DNA of 61,152 nucleotides from JAATGA01 sp047605605 (lineage in GTDB: Bacteria > Pseudomonadota > Alphaproteobacteria > Rhodobacterales > Rhodobacteraceae): NCBI GenBank assembly GCA_047605605.1, contig JASGFG010000010.1, positions 1 to 61,152 on the forward strand. Reading direction: 5' to 3'. Below the pieces are notes generated by a model. That model had not been told where the DNA came from and made no database searches. It saw nothing but the letters and a program-made list of their open reading frames with translations. Position numbers and translations under genes: made by a program. Below, piece after piece: positions 51,544 through 61,119 of this stretch (position 1 is the stretch's first letter; each line of letters starts with the position of its first letter).

Positions 51544-52809
51544 ATGGACCATTTCTTTTACAAGAACGGCACATTGCATGCCGAGGACGTGGCGCTGGCC
51601 GACATCGCGGCCACCGTGGGCACCCCCTTCTACTGCTATTCCACCGCCACGCTGACCCGCCATTACCGCCTGTTCACCGAGGCGCTGTCGCCGCTGCCGC
51701 ATCTTGTGTGCTTTGCCATCAAGTCGCTGTCGAATGTCGCCGTTCTGAAGCTGCTGGGCAGTCTGGGCGCCGGGATGGATGTGGTTTCGGGGGGCGAATA
51801 CCTGCGCGCCAAAGCGGCCGGGGTTCCCGGCGACCGGATCGTGTTTTCCGGCGTCGGCAAGACGCGCGAGGAGATGCGGCTGGCCCTGACCGGCGGCATC
51901 CGCCAGTTCAACGTCGAAAGCGAACCCGAGATGCGGGCCCTGTCCGAGGTCGCCTCCAGCCTTGGCGTCACCGCCCCCATCGCGGTGCGGGTAAACCCCG
52001 ATGTCGATGCGAAAACCCATGCCAAGATCGCCACGGGCAAGTCGGAAAACAAGTTCGGCATCCCCATCGCCCGCGCGGTGGATGTCTATGCCGAGGCCGC
52101 GCGCCTGCCCGGCCTGCGCGTCGTGGGCATCGACGTGCATATCGGCAGCCAGCTGACCGACCTCGCCCCGTTCGAGGCTGCCTTCACCAAGGTGGCCGAA
52201 CTGACCGAAACCCTGCGCGCGCAGGGCCATGACATCCGCCGTCTGGATCTGGGCGGGGGTCTGGGCATTCCCTATACCCGGTCGAATGACGCGCCGCCCC
52301 TGCCCACCGACTATGGCGCGATGATCAAGCGCACCGTCGGCCATCTGGGCTGCGAGATCGAGATCGAGCCCGGCCGCCTGATTTCCGGCAACTCGGGCAT
52401 CCTGGTGTCCAAGGTCATCTATGTGAAGAACGGCGAGGGGCGGGATTTCCTGATCCTCGACGCCGCGATGAACGATCTGGTCCGCCCGTCGATGTATGAC
52501 GCCTGGCACGACATCGTGGCCGTGGCCGAGCCGCCGGTGGCCGCGCCCACGCAGGAATTCGACGTGGTGGGTCCGGTCTGCGAAACCGGCGACACCTTTG
52601 CCCGCGGCCGCGATCTGCCGCTCCTGGCCGAGGGCGATCTGGTCGCCTTCCGCAGTGCGGGCGCCTATGGCGCGGTGATGGCCTCGGAATACAACACCCG
52701 TCCCCTGATCCCCGAGGTGCTGGTGCGGGGGGATCACTTCGCCGTCATTCGCCAAAGACCGAGCTTTGACGAAATCCTGAACCGCGATAGCATCCCGTCG
52801 TGGCTTTGA
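51544..52809 (+). CDS. lysA: Diaminopimelate decarboxylase LysA
   Basis: A 421-residue PLP fold III decarboxylase producing lysine from meso-diaminopimelate. The PLP lysine is in VCFAIKSLSN (about residue 60), the phosphate-binding loop is DLGGGLGIPY, and EPGRLISGNSG and PVCETGDTFARGR supply substrate contacts. The ATG at 51544 begins the family-typical MDHFFYKNGTLHAEDV. It is followed by the TIGR02302 gene on the same strand. Confidence 0.96.
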   Translation: MDHFFYKNGTLHAEDVALADIAATVGTPFYCYSTATLTRHYRLFTEALSPLPHLVCFAIKSLSNVAVLKLLGSLGAGMDVVSGGEYLRAKAAGVPGDRIVFSGVGKTREEMRLALTGGIRQFNVESEPEMRALSEVASSLGVTAPIAVRVNPDVDAKTHAKIATGKSENKFGIPIARAVDVYAEAARLPGLRVVGIDVHIGSQLTDLAPFEAAFTKVAELTETLRAQGHDIRRLDLGGGLGIPYTRSNDAPPLPTDYGAMIKRTVGHLGCEIEIEPGRLISGNSGILVSKVIYVKNGEGRDFLILDAAMNDLVRPSMYDAWHDIVAVAEPPVAAPTQEFDVVGPVCETGDTFARGRDLPLLAEGDLVAFRSAGAYGAVMASEYNTRPLIPEVLVRGDHFAVIRQRPSFDEILNRDSIPSWL

Positions 52810-52857
52810 TCGCGGCACCCCGCCGTGAGACCCCGCGGAGGGAACAGCGACCGGCCG

Positions 52858-55341
52858 ATGGCACCGACCGATGACCCGACCCTTGCGCTGAAGCGCGTCG
52901 AGCGTCCCGTGCGGCTGACGCTGATCGGCCTTTGGGCCGAACGGCTGGCGCGTGCCTTCTGGCCGATGTGGTCGGTCGTCTTTGCGGTTCTGGCGGTTCT
53001 GGCGCTGGGGATTCAGGATCACCTGTCGCTTGAGGTGTTCTGGACCGGCAGCGTCGCCGCGATCCTTGGCCTGGCCTGGTCTGCCGTCTATGCCTTTCGC
53101 CGCTTTCGCAGGCCCAGCCGGGCCGAGGCGGTGGCGCGGCTGGATGCCCGCCTGCCCGGACGCCCGATTGCCGCGCTGACCGATACGCAGGTTCTGGGGC
53201 AGGACGATCCGGCCTCGGCCGCGCTTTGGGCCGCGCATCGCGCGCGGATGGCCGACCGTGCCGCCAGCGCCCGCCCGGTGCGCCCCGATCCGCGACTGGC
53301 CGAACGCGACCCCTTTGCCCTGCGCTATGTGGCGCTGACGGCGCTGGCCATGGCGCTGATCTTCGGCTCGCTCTGGCGGGTGACGACGACGGCGGGGCTG
53401 ATGCCCGGCGCCGGGACTGCGGTGGTCGAGGCTGGCCCCGCATGGGAGGGCTGGGCACAGCCGCCACCCTATACCGGCAAGCCCGCGCTTTACCTGAACG
53501 ACATTCCCGAAGGCCGGCTGGACCTGCCGGTCGGCACCCGCATCCAGACGCGGTTCTATGGCGAGCCGGGCAGCCTGACCCTTGCCGAAACCGTGTCGCG
53601 ACGGACCGAGGTTCCCGCCGCCTCGGATGCGGCGCAGGAATTCACGGTGGAACAGTCGGGCCGCATCGCCATCGGCGGGCGGCAGGGGCGCGAATGGAAC
53701 ATTGCGGCCACCCCCGACGCCCCGCCCACCGTCACCCCCGAAGGCCCCATCGGACGCGAGGCGGATGGGCGGCTGAAACAGCAGTTCACCGCCGGCGACG
53801 ATTACGGTGTGACCGGCGGCAAGGTCACGATCGCGCTGGACCTGCCCGCTATCGACCGTCGCTTCGGCCTTGCCGCCGAACCCGAGACGGTCCAGCCGGT
53901 GGTGCTGGACCTGCCGATGCCGCTGACCGGCAGCCGGACGGCTTTTACCGAAACGCTGATCGACGATCTGTCGAAAAGCGTCATGTCGAACCTGCCGGTG
54001 ACGATGACGTTCAGCGTGACCGACGCCGCCCTGCACGAAGGCGCCGCGGCGCCGGTCAAGGTCGTCCTGCCGGGCAAGCGGTTCTTCGATCCGCTGGCCG
54101 CCGCCATTGCCGAAATGCGGCGCGACATCCTGTGGACGCGGGCGAATGCGCCGCGCGCGACCGAGATCCTGAAGGCGATCACCAACCGCCCCGAGGATCT
54201 GATCCGCAACGAACGCGCCTATCTGCGGCTGCGCGTCGCCATCCGGCAACTGGATGCCGAACAGGCCAGCCTGACCCCGGAACGGCGCGACGAGCTGGCC
54301 GAGGAATTCTGGCAGATCGCGCTGCTGATCGAACAGGGCGACCTGCAATCCGCCTTTGACCGGATGCAACGCGCGCAGGACCGTCTGGACGAGGCGATCA
54401 AGAATGGCGCCAGCCAGGAAGAAATCGACCAGCTGATGGACGAGATGCGGCAGGCGCTGAACGAATACATGCGCCAGCTTGCGCAAGAGGCGCAGAAGAA
54501 CCCGCAGTCCCAGACGGCCGAGAACATGCCTGGGATGCAGATGTCCGGCAACCAGTTGCAGCAGATGCTGGACGAATTGCAGAAGGCCATCGAGGAAGGC
54601 CGCACAGCCGATGCCGCCCAGATGATGGAAACCCTGCGCCAGCTGATGCAGAACATGCAGGTGGTGCAGGGGCCGGGCGGTGGTCAGGGTGGCCCCGGCC
54701 AGCAGGCGATGCGTCAGCTGGGCGAGGCGCTGCGCGACCAGCAGGGCCTGTCCGACGACGCCTATCGCGGAATGCAGCAGGACCAGCAGGGCGAGGGCCA
54801 GCAGCAGGGACAGGGCGAAGGCCGGCCCGGCGAGGATTTTGCCGACCGCCAGCGCGAATTGCGCGAGCGGTTGCAGGGGTTGAACAACGGCAACATGCTG
54901 CCCGGCCCCGGCACAGACGAAGGCGCCGAAGGCCGCCGCCAGCTGGACGATGCCGGACGCGCCATGGAAGAGGCGGAACAGGCCCTGCGCGATGGCGATC
55001 TGCCCCGCGCGCTGGACCGCCAGGCCGAGGCGATGGAGGCTCTGCGCGACGGGATGCGCAATCTGGGCGAGGCGCTGGCCCAGGAGAACCGGCAGGAAAA
55101 CGGCAACGGCAACAACCCGGATTCGCGTCTGGGCCAGGCCGATCCGCAAGGCCAGCGCGACCCCCTGGGGCGCGAGCCGGGCAACAGTGCCCGGATCGGA
55201 TCGGACAAGAACATGCTGCAAGGACAGGATGTCTATCGCCGCGCGCAGGATCTGCTGGACGAGATCCGCCGCCGGTCGGGCGAACAGCAGCGCCCGGATG
55301 CGGAAAGGGACTATCTGAAGCGCCTGCTGGACCTGTTCTGA
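52858..55341 (+). CDS. TIGR02302/DUF4175 family membrane protein
   Basis: An 827-residue protein with two to three N-terminal membrane segments (about residues 37-85 and 160-180), a long middle region, and a very glutamine-rich helical C-terminal half with coiled-coil character (LMDEMRQALNEYMRQLAQEA; QQDQQGEGQQQGQGEG). The family is found in alphaproteobacteria and its function is unknown; envelope mechanics is a guess. The start MAPTDDPT is chosen, with GGAGGG 12 bases upstream; a GTG at 52825 is the alternative. Confidence 0.85.
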   Translation: MAPTDDPTLALKRVERPVRLTLIGLWAERLARAFWPMWSVVFAVLAVLALGIQDHLSLEVFWTGSVAAILGLAWSAVYAFRRFRRPSRAEAVARLDARLPGRPIAALTDTQVLGQDDPASAALWAAHRARMADRAASARPVRPDPRLAERDPFALRYVALTALAMALIFGSLWRVTTTAGLMPGAGTAVVEAGPAWEGWAQPPPYTGKPALYLNDIPEGRLDLPVGTRIQTRFYGEPGSLTLAETVSRRTEVPAASDAAQEFTVEQSGRIAIGGRQGREWNIAATPDAPPTVTPEGPIGREADGRLKQQFTAGDDYGVTGGKVTIALDLPAIDRRFGLAAEPETVQPVVLDLPMPLTGSRTAFTETLIDDLSKSVMSNLPVTMTFSVTDAALHEGAAAPVKVVLPGKRFFDPLAAAIAEMRRDILWTRANAPRATEILKAITNRPEDLIRNERAYLRLRVAIRQLDAEQASLTPERRDELAEEFWQIALLIEQGDLQSAFDRMQRAQDRLDEAIKNGASQEEIDQLMDEMRQALNEYMRQLAQEAQKNPQSQTAENMPGMQMSGNQLQQMLDELQKAIEEGRTADAAQMMETLRQLMQNMQVVQGPGGGQGGPGQQAMRQLGEALRDQQGLSDDAYRGMQQDQQGEGQQQGQGEGRPGEDFADRQRELRERLQGLNNGNMLPGPGTDEGAEGRRQLDDAGRAMEEAEQALRDGDLPRALDRQAEAMEALRDGMRNLGEALAQENRQENGNGNNPDSRLGQADPQGQRDPLGREPGNSARIGSDKNMLQGQDVYRRAQDLLDEIRRRSGEQQRPDAERDYLKRLLDLF

Positions 55342-55429
55342 ACGCGACTGTCGAACCCGCTGCATCGGCCCGCTGTCCCTTGCAGACCGAAAGGCCGGAT
55401 CGACGGCCCTGTCAGACAGAAAGGGGAAA

Positions 55430-55443
55430 CCCGCGAAAGCGGG
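55430..55443 (-). terminator. Hairpin after the zinc-ribbon gene
   Basis: CCCGC and GCGGG enclose a GAAA loop (plus strand). On the minus strand the stem is followed by TTTCCCCTTT, so it can terminate the zinc-ribbon gene ending at 55451. Confidence 0.6.
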
Positions 55444-55450
55444 CCTCGCC

Positions 55451-56212
55451 CTAACTCTCCGGTCTGCCGCCCAGAGAGCCGCTGATCGTGCTCATCTGTC
55501 CGTCCAGCCACAGGCGCAGCGCATCCACGGTGGCCACGAACCGTCCCAGCGCCGGGGCCGCCGCCGGGATCTGTTCGGCCAGACGCGGGGCCAGGACGTA
55601 AAGCGCCACCACCAGTGCGGCCAGCACCAGCATCAGCACAAAGCCGGTGCGAAACCCGCTTCCCCGACGGATGGGCGCCGCGATGGCCGGCCCGCCATCG
55701 TCCACCCCGACGGGACGGAGCGTCGAATTGATTTCCTCGATATCGGGCAGAAGATCGCGGCGCAGCGGACGGTCGGCGGCCGGGGCCGCGAAAGGCGGCT
55801 GATGTTCGGCCACGGCGGGCGCGGCGGCTGTCAGCCCCAGTTCCTCCTGCGTTTCGAGGGGGGCTGCGGGCGCTTCGGCCCGGCGCGCGGCGGTTTCCCG
55901 TTCTGCCTCCTCTCGCAGGACGGCCAGGACGCTTTCGCCCATGGCACGCGGACGCGGCGCGGGTTCGGGCGCCTCCTCCACCGGCAGGGGCTCCGGCGGG
56001 GCGACGGGTTCGGGTTCGGACGGCGCCGCCGAGGTCAGCGCGGGGGGCGGATCGAACAGGGCGGCGCCCGCCTCGGCCTCGGCAACGGCCGTCTCGGGCA
56101 TCTGATACCAGGCATGGCCGCAGTTTGAACATTGCACGTCGCGCCCGTTTTCAGGGATGACCGAGGCGTCAACCTCGTATTCGGCGTCACAGTTCGGGCA
56201 GATCAGCCGCAT
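55451..56212 (-). CDS. Zinc-ribbon (MJ0042-type) single-pass membrane protein
   Basis: A 253-residue protein. The N-terminal zinc ribbon has paired cysteines in MRLICPNCDAEYEV and VQCSNCGHAWY, followed by a long Pro/Glu/Ala-rich linker and one membrane helix (about residues 188-210, TGFVLMLVLAALVVALYVLA). Such proteins are common in alphaproteobacteria, usually divergent from ftsE as here; the role is unknown. Confidence 0.88.
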   Translation of the reverse strand: MRLICPNCDAEYEVDASVIPENGRDVQCSNCGHAWYQMPETAVAEAEAGAALFDPPPALTSAAPSEPEPVAPPEPLPVEEAPEPAPRPRAMGESVLAVLREEAERETAARRAEAPAAPLETQEELGLTAAAPAVAEHQPPFAAPAADRPLRRDLLPDIEEINSTLRPVGVDDGGPAIAAPIRRGSGFRTGFVLMLVLAALVVALYVLAPRLAEQIPAAAPALGRFVATVDALRLWLDGQMSTISGSLGGRPES

Positions 56213-56378
56213 TCCCTTGTCCCCACGGGCATTTTACCATGCACTCTGGGCGATGTTGTAGCAATGATGCAAGTCTTCGGAAAGCCTTTGTGGCCGATCC
56301 GGCACCGCGGCCCGTTGAAACCGCCCGCAGCATCGGCGATGGTGGCGCCGGTCGGAAAAGCAGCTGGGGACGGGCCGG

Positions 56379-57050
56379 GTGATCGCCTTCGAGAACGTGG
56401 CCTACAACTATGGCGGGGGAGAACTTCTGTCCGAAGTCTCGCTGACGCTCGCGCCGGGGTCCTTTCATTTCCTGACCGGGCCGTCGGGCACCGGCAAGAC
56501 CACCTTGCTGAAGCTTTGCTATGCGGATCTTTTGCCGACCGCCGGGCATGTGACGCTGTTCGAGCGCGACGCCCGCAGCCTGACGCGGGACGAGGTGGCG
56601 CTGACCCGGCGGCGGATCGGCGTGGTGCATCAGGATGTGCAGTTCCTGGACCATCTGCCGGTCGCGGCCAATGTCATGCTCCCGCTGACCGTGGCCGGGC
56701 GGCCGGGCGATGCGCGGGATCTGACCGATCTGCTGGGCTGGGTGGGGCTGGGCCGTCTGGCCGATGCGCTGCCCCCGTCGCTGTCGGGGGGGGAACGGCA
56801 GCGGGCCGCCCTGGCGCGCGCCATCATCATGGGGCCGGATGTCATCCTGGCCGACGAGCCGACGGGGAACCTCGACTGGGATATGTCGCTGCGGCTGCTG
56901 ACCCTGCTGGCGGAACTGAACCGGATGGGCAAGACGATCCTGATCGCCACCCATGACCTGAACCTGATCCGCACGGCCAAATCCCGCATCGCGGCGCGGG
57001 TGCTGCGCATCCGCAACCGGCGGATCGAACTGGCGGGGGCAGACCTGTGA
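56379..57050 (+). CDS. ftsE: Cell division ATP-binding protein FtsE
   Basis: A 223-residue ABC ATPase starting at GTG. Walker A is GPSGTGKTTLLKLCYAD, signature LSGGERQRAALARAII and Walker B VILADEPTGNLD. The FtsE-specific IGVVHQDVQFLDHLPVAANV segment is present. With FtsX it regulates septal peptidoglycan hydrolases. It overlaps ftsX by GTGA. Confidence 0.94.
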   Translation: MIAFENVAYNYGGGELLSEVSLTLAPGSFHFLTGPSGTGKTTLLKLCYADLLPTAGHVTLFERDARSLTRDEVALTRRRIGVVHQDVQFLDHLPVAANVMLPLTVAGRPGDARDLTDLLGWVGLGRLADALPPSLSGGERQRAALARAIIMGPDVILADEPTGNLDWDMSLRLLTLLAELNRMGKTILIATHDLNLIRTAKSRIAARVLRIRNRRIELAGADL

Positions 57051-57967
57051 TCCGCGCATGGGCCGAAAGGGCAAGGGGGCTGGCCGGCGGGCTTGCCGCG
57101 CAGGACCGGCAGTCGGATCGGGTGGTGCCGCCATCGGGGCCGACGGCCTGGCTGACCTCGTTCACCGCGGGGGCGATGGCGTTTCTGGCGGTCTTTGCGC
57201 TGGCGCTGTCGATGGCTTCGGGGCGGCTGGCGGACCGCTGGTCCGATGCGCTGGCGCGGACGGCGACCATCCGCATCTCGGCCCCGGCCGACCAGATGGC
57301 GGCGCAGGTTCAGGCGGTGCTGGATCTTCTGGCCACCACCCCCGGCGTCGAAAGCGCGCGCGCCATGGACGATGCCGAACAGCGCAAGCTGCTGGAGCCG
57401 TGGTTCGGCCCCGACCTGCCGGTCGATGCCCTGGCCCTGCCCCGGCTGATCCGGATCACCGAGGGCGATCCGGGTTACGATGCCGAAGGCCTGCGCCAGC
57501 GGCTGGCGGCCGAGGCGCCCGGCGCGGTGCTGGACGACCATACCCGCTGGCGCCGCCCGCTGGTCGAGGCGGCGGGCCGGCTGCGCAGCATGGGCTGGCT
57601 TTCGATCCTGCTGATCACCGCGGCGACGGGGGCGGTGATCACTCTGGCCGCCTCGGCCGCGCTGGCGGCCAATGCGCAGGTGATCCGGGTGCTGCGGCTG
57701 GTCGGGGCCAAGGACATCTACATTGCGCGCGCCTTCGTGCGCCGGTTCACGCTGCGCGCCCTGGGGGGGGCGGCGGCGGGCACGCTGATGGGCATGATCG
57801 CCGTGGCGCTGCTGCCGTCCGCGGAAACGGCGGGCGGCTTTCTGACCGGACTGGGCTTTCAGGGCTGGGGATGGCTCTGGCCGCTGCTGATCCCGCCGCT
57901 GGCCGCCGCGGTCGCCTTTGCCGCGACGCGCGCCGCAGCCTTTGCCAAGTTGAGGGAGCTGAACTGA
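57047..57967 (+). CDS. ftsX: Cell division protein FtsX
   Basis: A 306-residue four-TM permease-like protein starting at GTG. A first TM (about 36-57) is followed by the periplasmic domain that recruits amidase activators and three C-terminal TMs, with the family-typical RVLRLVGAKDIYIARAFVRRF between TM2 and TM3. It shares one base with the plsC start (TGATG), giving an ftsE-ftsX-plsC operon. Confidence 0.92.
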   Translation: MIRAWAERARGLAGGLAAQDRQSDRVVPPSGPTAWLTSFTAGAMAFLAVFALALSMASGRLADRWSDALARTATIRISAPADQMAAQVQAVLDLLATTPGVESARAMDDAEQRKLLEPWFGPDLPVDALALPRLIRITEGDPGYDAEGLRQRLAAEAPGAVLDDHTRWRRPLVEAAGRLRSMGWLSILLITAATGAVITLAASAALAANAQVIRVLRLVGAKDIYIARAFVRRFTLRALGGAAAGTLMGMIAVALLPSAETAGGFLTGLGFQGWGWLWPLLIPPLAAAVAFAATRAAAFAKLRELN

Positions 57968-58692
57968 TGCTGGCGCTGCAATGGGTGCTGTCGATCCTGT
58001 TCGTCGTGCAGATGTATCTGATGATGGCGGTGTTCGGCATCGGCTATCTGCCCTATGCCATCCTGCGCCGCGAAGGGGCGCTGGCCGCGACCCATGCCTA
58101 TGCGCGTTATGTCCGCTGGTCGGCGCGGGTGATGCTGGGGCTGAAATCCGAACTTCGGGGCGAGGTTCCGGCGGGCGAGGTCGTGATCGCCGCCAAGCAT
58201 CAGAGTTTCTTCGACATCATCATCATCTATTCTGAACTGCCGCGCCCGCGCTTCATCATGAAAAAGGAACTGGTCTATGCGCCCTTCCTTGGCTGGTATG
58301 CGCTGCGGGTGGGATGCGTGCCGGTCGATCGTGGCAAGCGCGGGCAGGCCATCGCGAAGCTGAAAGAGGATGTGGCCCGGGGCGCGACCGAGGCGGGGCA
58401 GCTGGTGATCTATCCACAGGGCACCCGCGTCGCGCCGGGCGACTACAAGCCCTACAAGGTGGGCGTGGGGCTGATCTATGATCAGCTTGGTTGCCCCTGC
58501 ATTCCGGCGGCGGCGAATGTGGGTCTGTTCTGGCCCAAGCGCAGCCTGTTGCGCAAACGCGGAACGGCGGTGGTCGAACTGCTTGCCCCCATTCCGCCGG
58601 GCCTGCCGGTGGCCGAGGTGATGGAACGGATCGAGGCGCAGGTCGAGGAAGGATCGAACCGCCTGATGGCCCAGGCCGACATCAGGGGCTGA
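57967..58692 (+). CDS. plsC: 1-acyl-sn-glycerol-3-phosphate acyltransferase PlsC
   Basis: A 241-residue membrane-bound acyltransferase making phosphatidic acid from lysophosphatidic acid. The catalytic H-x4-D is in AAKHQSFFDIIII (near residue 80), the substrate motif is YPQGTRVAPG, and an N-terminal TM hairpin anchors it. The location after ftsEX is common in Rhodobacterales. Confidence 0.93.
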   Translation: MLALQWVLSILFVVQMYLMMAVFGIGYLPYAILRREGALAATHAYARYVRWSARVMLGLKSELRGEVPAGEVVIAAKHQSFFDIIIIYSELPRPRFIMKKELVYAPFLGWYALRVGCVPVDRGKRGQAIAKLKEDVARGATEAGQLVIYPQGTRVAPGDYKPYKVGVGLIYDQLGCPCIPAAANVGLFWPKRSLLRKRGTAVVELLAPIPPGLPVAEVMERIEAQVEEGSNRLMAQADIRG

Positions 58693-58710
58693 CAACCGGA
58701 GGGGAAAGCG

Positions 58711-59316
58711 ATGGACTGGATCACCGATCTCGACAGGCTGCACGGTCATTACGGCACGCCTTCGGACCCGGCGGTCATCAAGGTCGCACCCCGCCTGACG
58801 CCGGCCTATGCCGCGTGGATCGGCCGGTCGCGGTTCTGCATCCTGTCCACCGTCGGCCCCGAGGGCACCGACGCCAGCCCGCGCGGCGACGACGGCCCGG
58901 TGGTGGCGATGCTGGACCCCGGCACGCTGGCCTTGCCCGACTGGAAGGGAAACGAAAGGATCGATTCGCTGCGCAACGTCGTGCGCGACCCGCGCGTCAG
59001 CCTGATGTTCTTCATTCCCGGATCGAACAACGTGATGCGCGTGAACGGCACCGCCCGCCTGACCGCCGACGAAGGGCTGCGCCAACGCTTTGCCCGAAAG
59101 GAGGCGCTGCCCCGCACCGTCGCCGTCATCGCCATTGCCGAGGTCTATTCCCAATGCGCCCGCGCCATCCTGCGGTCGCGCCTGTGGATGGCGGGCGATG
59201 AAAGCGCGGGTCTGCCGACGGTGGGCGACATGCTGCGCGATGCGACCGAGGGGCGGTTCGACGGCGCCGCCTATGATGCCAACTGGAAGGCGCGGGCCGC
59301 CGGGTCGATGTGGTAG
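58711..59316 (+). CDS. Pyridoxamine 5'-phosphate oxidase-like FMN-binding protein
   Basis: A 201-residue split-barrel flavoprotein of the MSMEG_1061 type. SRFCILSTVGPEGTDASPRGD is the start of the FMN barrel and ERIDSLRNVVRDPRVSLMFF the second family segment. Members bind FMN or F420; the substrate is unknown and it is not the vitamin B6 enzyme PdxH. It is 18 bases after plsC. Confidence 0.88.
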   Translation: MDWITDLDRLHGHYGTPSDPAVIKVAPRLTPAYAAWIGRSRFCILSTVGPEGTDASPRGDDGPVVAMLDPGTLALPDWKGNERIDSLRNVVRDPRVSLMFFIPGSNNVMRVNGTARLTADEGLRQRFARKEALPRTVAVIAIAEVYSQCARAILRSRLWMAGDESAGLPTVGDMLRDATEGRFDGAAYDANWKARAAGSMW

Positions 59317-59325
59317 GGGCCGGCT

Positions 59326-59835
59326 TCAGGACAGCGGGCAATCCTCGACCTTCAGGTCCAGGGCCAGCCGCTTGTCCGGCCCGTAGTCGCGGCCCGCGAC
59401 ATTGATGTAAAGCGCCTGCGGCCCGACCCTTATGTCGGCATCGCCCACCTGCATGGTCGTGGCCGTCCCGTCGATGCGCGCGCCGGAAAACAGCGCGCAA
59501 TCGCCGGCAAACCGCACCACATAGCCGTTGAACGCCGCCGTCCAGAACGTGCCCGGCCCTTCGCCATAGCTGAACTCGATGCGGTCGGGGCCGATTTCCA
59601 CCTGCACGGGAACCACGTCCAGACCATTGGTCCAGCCTTCCGGTCCCATGCCGAACTCGATCCCCGGCCCGACAGTCACGGTGCGGCCGATGCTTTCCAG
59701 CAGTGGTTTCGCCGGATCGTCATAGGTCAGCACGTTCAGCGTGACCCGCCGCCCGTCCAGCGTCGGATCGGCATGGGCGGCGCAGGCCAGAAGCCAGACC
59801 GACACAAGCGACGCTGCAAGCGGGTTTCCGGTCAT
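59326..59835 (-). CDS. Exported protein of unknown function
   Basis: A 169-residue protein with a signal peptide (MTGNPLAASLVSVWLLACAAHA) and a beta-rich mature part (RVTLNVLTYDDPAKPLLESI, WTAAFNGYVVRFAGDCALF). Two cysteines in the mature part (AGDCALF, KVEDCPL) could form a disulphide. I do not recognise the family. It is convergent with the PPOX gene and upstream of nothing on its strand before accA. Confidence 0.75.
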   Translation of the reverse strand: MTGNPLAASLVSVWLLACAAHADPTLDGRRVTLNVLTYDDPAKPLLESIGRTVTVGPGIEFGMGPEGWTNGLDVVPVQVEIGPDRIEFSYGEGPGTFWTAAFNGYVVRFAGDCALFSGARIDGTATTMQVGDADIRVGPQALYINVAGRDYGPDKRLALDLKVEDCPLS

Positions 59836-59888
59836 TCTGGTCTCCAGATGGGGCCTATACGGGCGGTTGCCCGCCCCTGGCGGAACCC

Positions 59889-60848
59889 TCAGGCGGCCAG
59901 GCCCTTGGACCCCATGTCGAGGAATTTCTGCCGGCGGTCGCGGACCAGCGCCTCGGGTTTTTTACCCGACAGCTCTTTCAGCATCAGCTCCACCGCCTTG
60001 CCGACCGCGTCGATGGTTTCCGCCCGGCCGCGTTGCGCGCCGCCCAGCGGTTCCTTGACGATCCGGTCGATCACGCCCAGCTTTTGCAAGTCCTGCGCGG
60101 TCAGGCGCAGCGCCTCGGCCGCCTCGCGCATCTTTTCGGCGTCTTTCCAAAGGATAGACGCACAACCCTCGGGGCTGATGACCGAATAGACCGAATGTTC
60201 CAGCATGGCGATGCGGTTGGCCGTGGCGAAGGCCACCGCGCCGCCGGATCCGCCCTCGCCGATGATGACGGCCAGCAGCGGCACGCCGATTTCAAGGCAT
60301 TTCTCGGTCGACCGGGCGATGGCCTCGGCCTGGCCGCGTTCCTCGGCGCCCTTGCCGGGATAGGCGCCGGGCGTGTCGATCAGCGTGACCACCGGCAGGC
60401 GGAAGCGGTTGGCCATGTCCATCAGCCGGATCGCCTTGCGATAGCCCTCGGGGCGGGCCATGCCGAAATTGTGCTCGATCCGGGTCTTGGTGTCGTTGCC
60501 CTTTTCATGGCCGATCACCACCACCGGCTGGTCGTTGAACCGCGCGATTCCGCCCATGACGGCATGATCGTCGGCAAAGTTCCGGTCGCCGGCCAGGGGC
60601 GTGTATTCGGTGAACAGCCGGTCGATGTAGTCGCGGCAATGCGGCCGGTCGGGATGGCGCGCGACCTGGCATTTCTGCCATGCGGTCAGATCCTTGTAGA
60701 GATCCTTCAGCAGCGTGTCCGCCTTGCGGTCCAGCGCCTCGGCCTCTTTCGTCACGTCCATCGCCGTGTTCGACCGGGCAAGCGCCCGCAGCTCCTCGGC
60801 CTTGCCTTCGATTTCGGCGAGGGGCTTCTCGAACTCCAGATAATTCAT
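59889..60848 (-). CDS. accA: Acetyl-CoA carboxylase carboxyltransferase subunit alpha AccA
   Basis: A 319-residue carboxyltransferase subunit forming malonyl-CoA with AccD. Signature stretches are LEFEKPLAEIEGKAEELR, IDTPGAYPGKGAEERGQAEAIA, GEGGSGGAVAFATANRIAML and SVISPEGCASILWKDAEK. No zinc finger is expected, as that lies in AccD. The ATG at 60848 fits the family. It is separated from the next gene by about 270 bases with promoter potential. Confidence 0.96.
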   Translation of the reverse strand: MNYLEFEKPLAEIEGKAEELRALARSNTAMDVTKEAEALDRKADTLLKDLYKDLTAWQKCQVARHPDRPHCRDYIDRLFTEYTPLAGDRNFADDHAVMGGIARFNDQPVVVIGHEKGNDTKTRIEHNFGMARPEGYRKAIRLMDMANRFRLPVVTLIDTPGAYPGKGAEERGQAEAIARSTEKCLEIGVPLLAVIIGEGGSGGAVAFATANRIAMLEHSVYSVISPEGCASILWKDAEKMREAAEALRLTAQDLQKLGVIDRIVKEPLGGAQRGRAETIDAVGKAVELMLKELSGKKPEALVRDRRQKFLDMGSKGLAA

Positions 60849-61119
60849 GCGGCGCTCCAGACTGGTCCGGTGGGTTATATGGCCGGGGACGGGGAAAATT
60901 GCAACGCTTGAGGGGGACGCGGTGGAAAGGGGCTGAAAAGCAACGCGCCCCGGCCATGGGCCGAGGCGCGCGCGTCCTCCCGAGGTGCTGCGCGGGGCCT
61001 CCCCTCCCGTATGCGCAGCGCGGGTATCTTTTGTGGCGAATCCGTGATCTGCCCCTGGGTCATTCCTGCCCGTTTCTGCGGCATTTTGTCAACGCCCATG
61101 TCAGGCGGATGACAGGATT

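Noticed and set aside
51409..55365. A 1318-codon open frame on the minus strand
   Set aside because: It lies opposite lysA and the TIGR02302 gene, both of which have clear family motifs; its composition is that of a shadow frame.
60875..61099. A 74-codon minus-strand frame upstream of accA
   Set aside because: No ribosome binding site or family motif; it covers the accA promoter region and a GC-rich hairpin (60945-60969).
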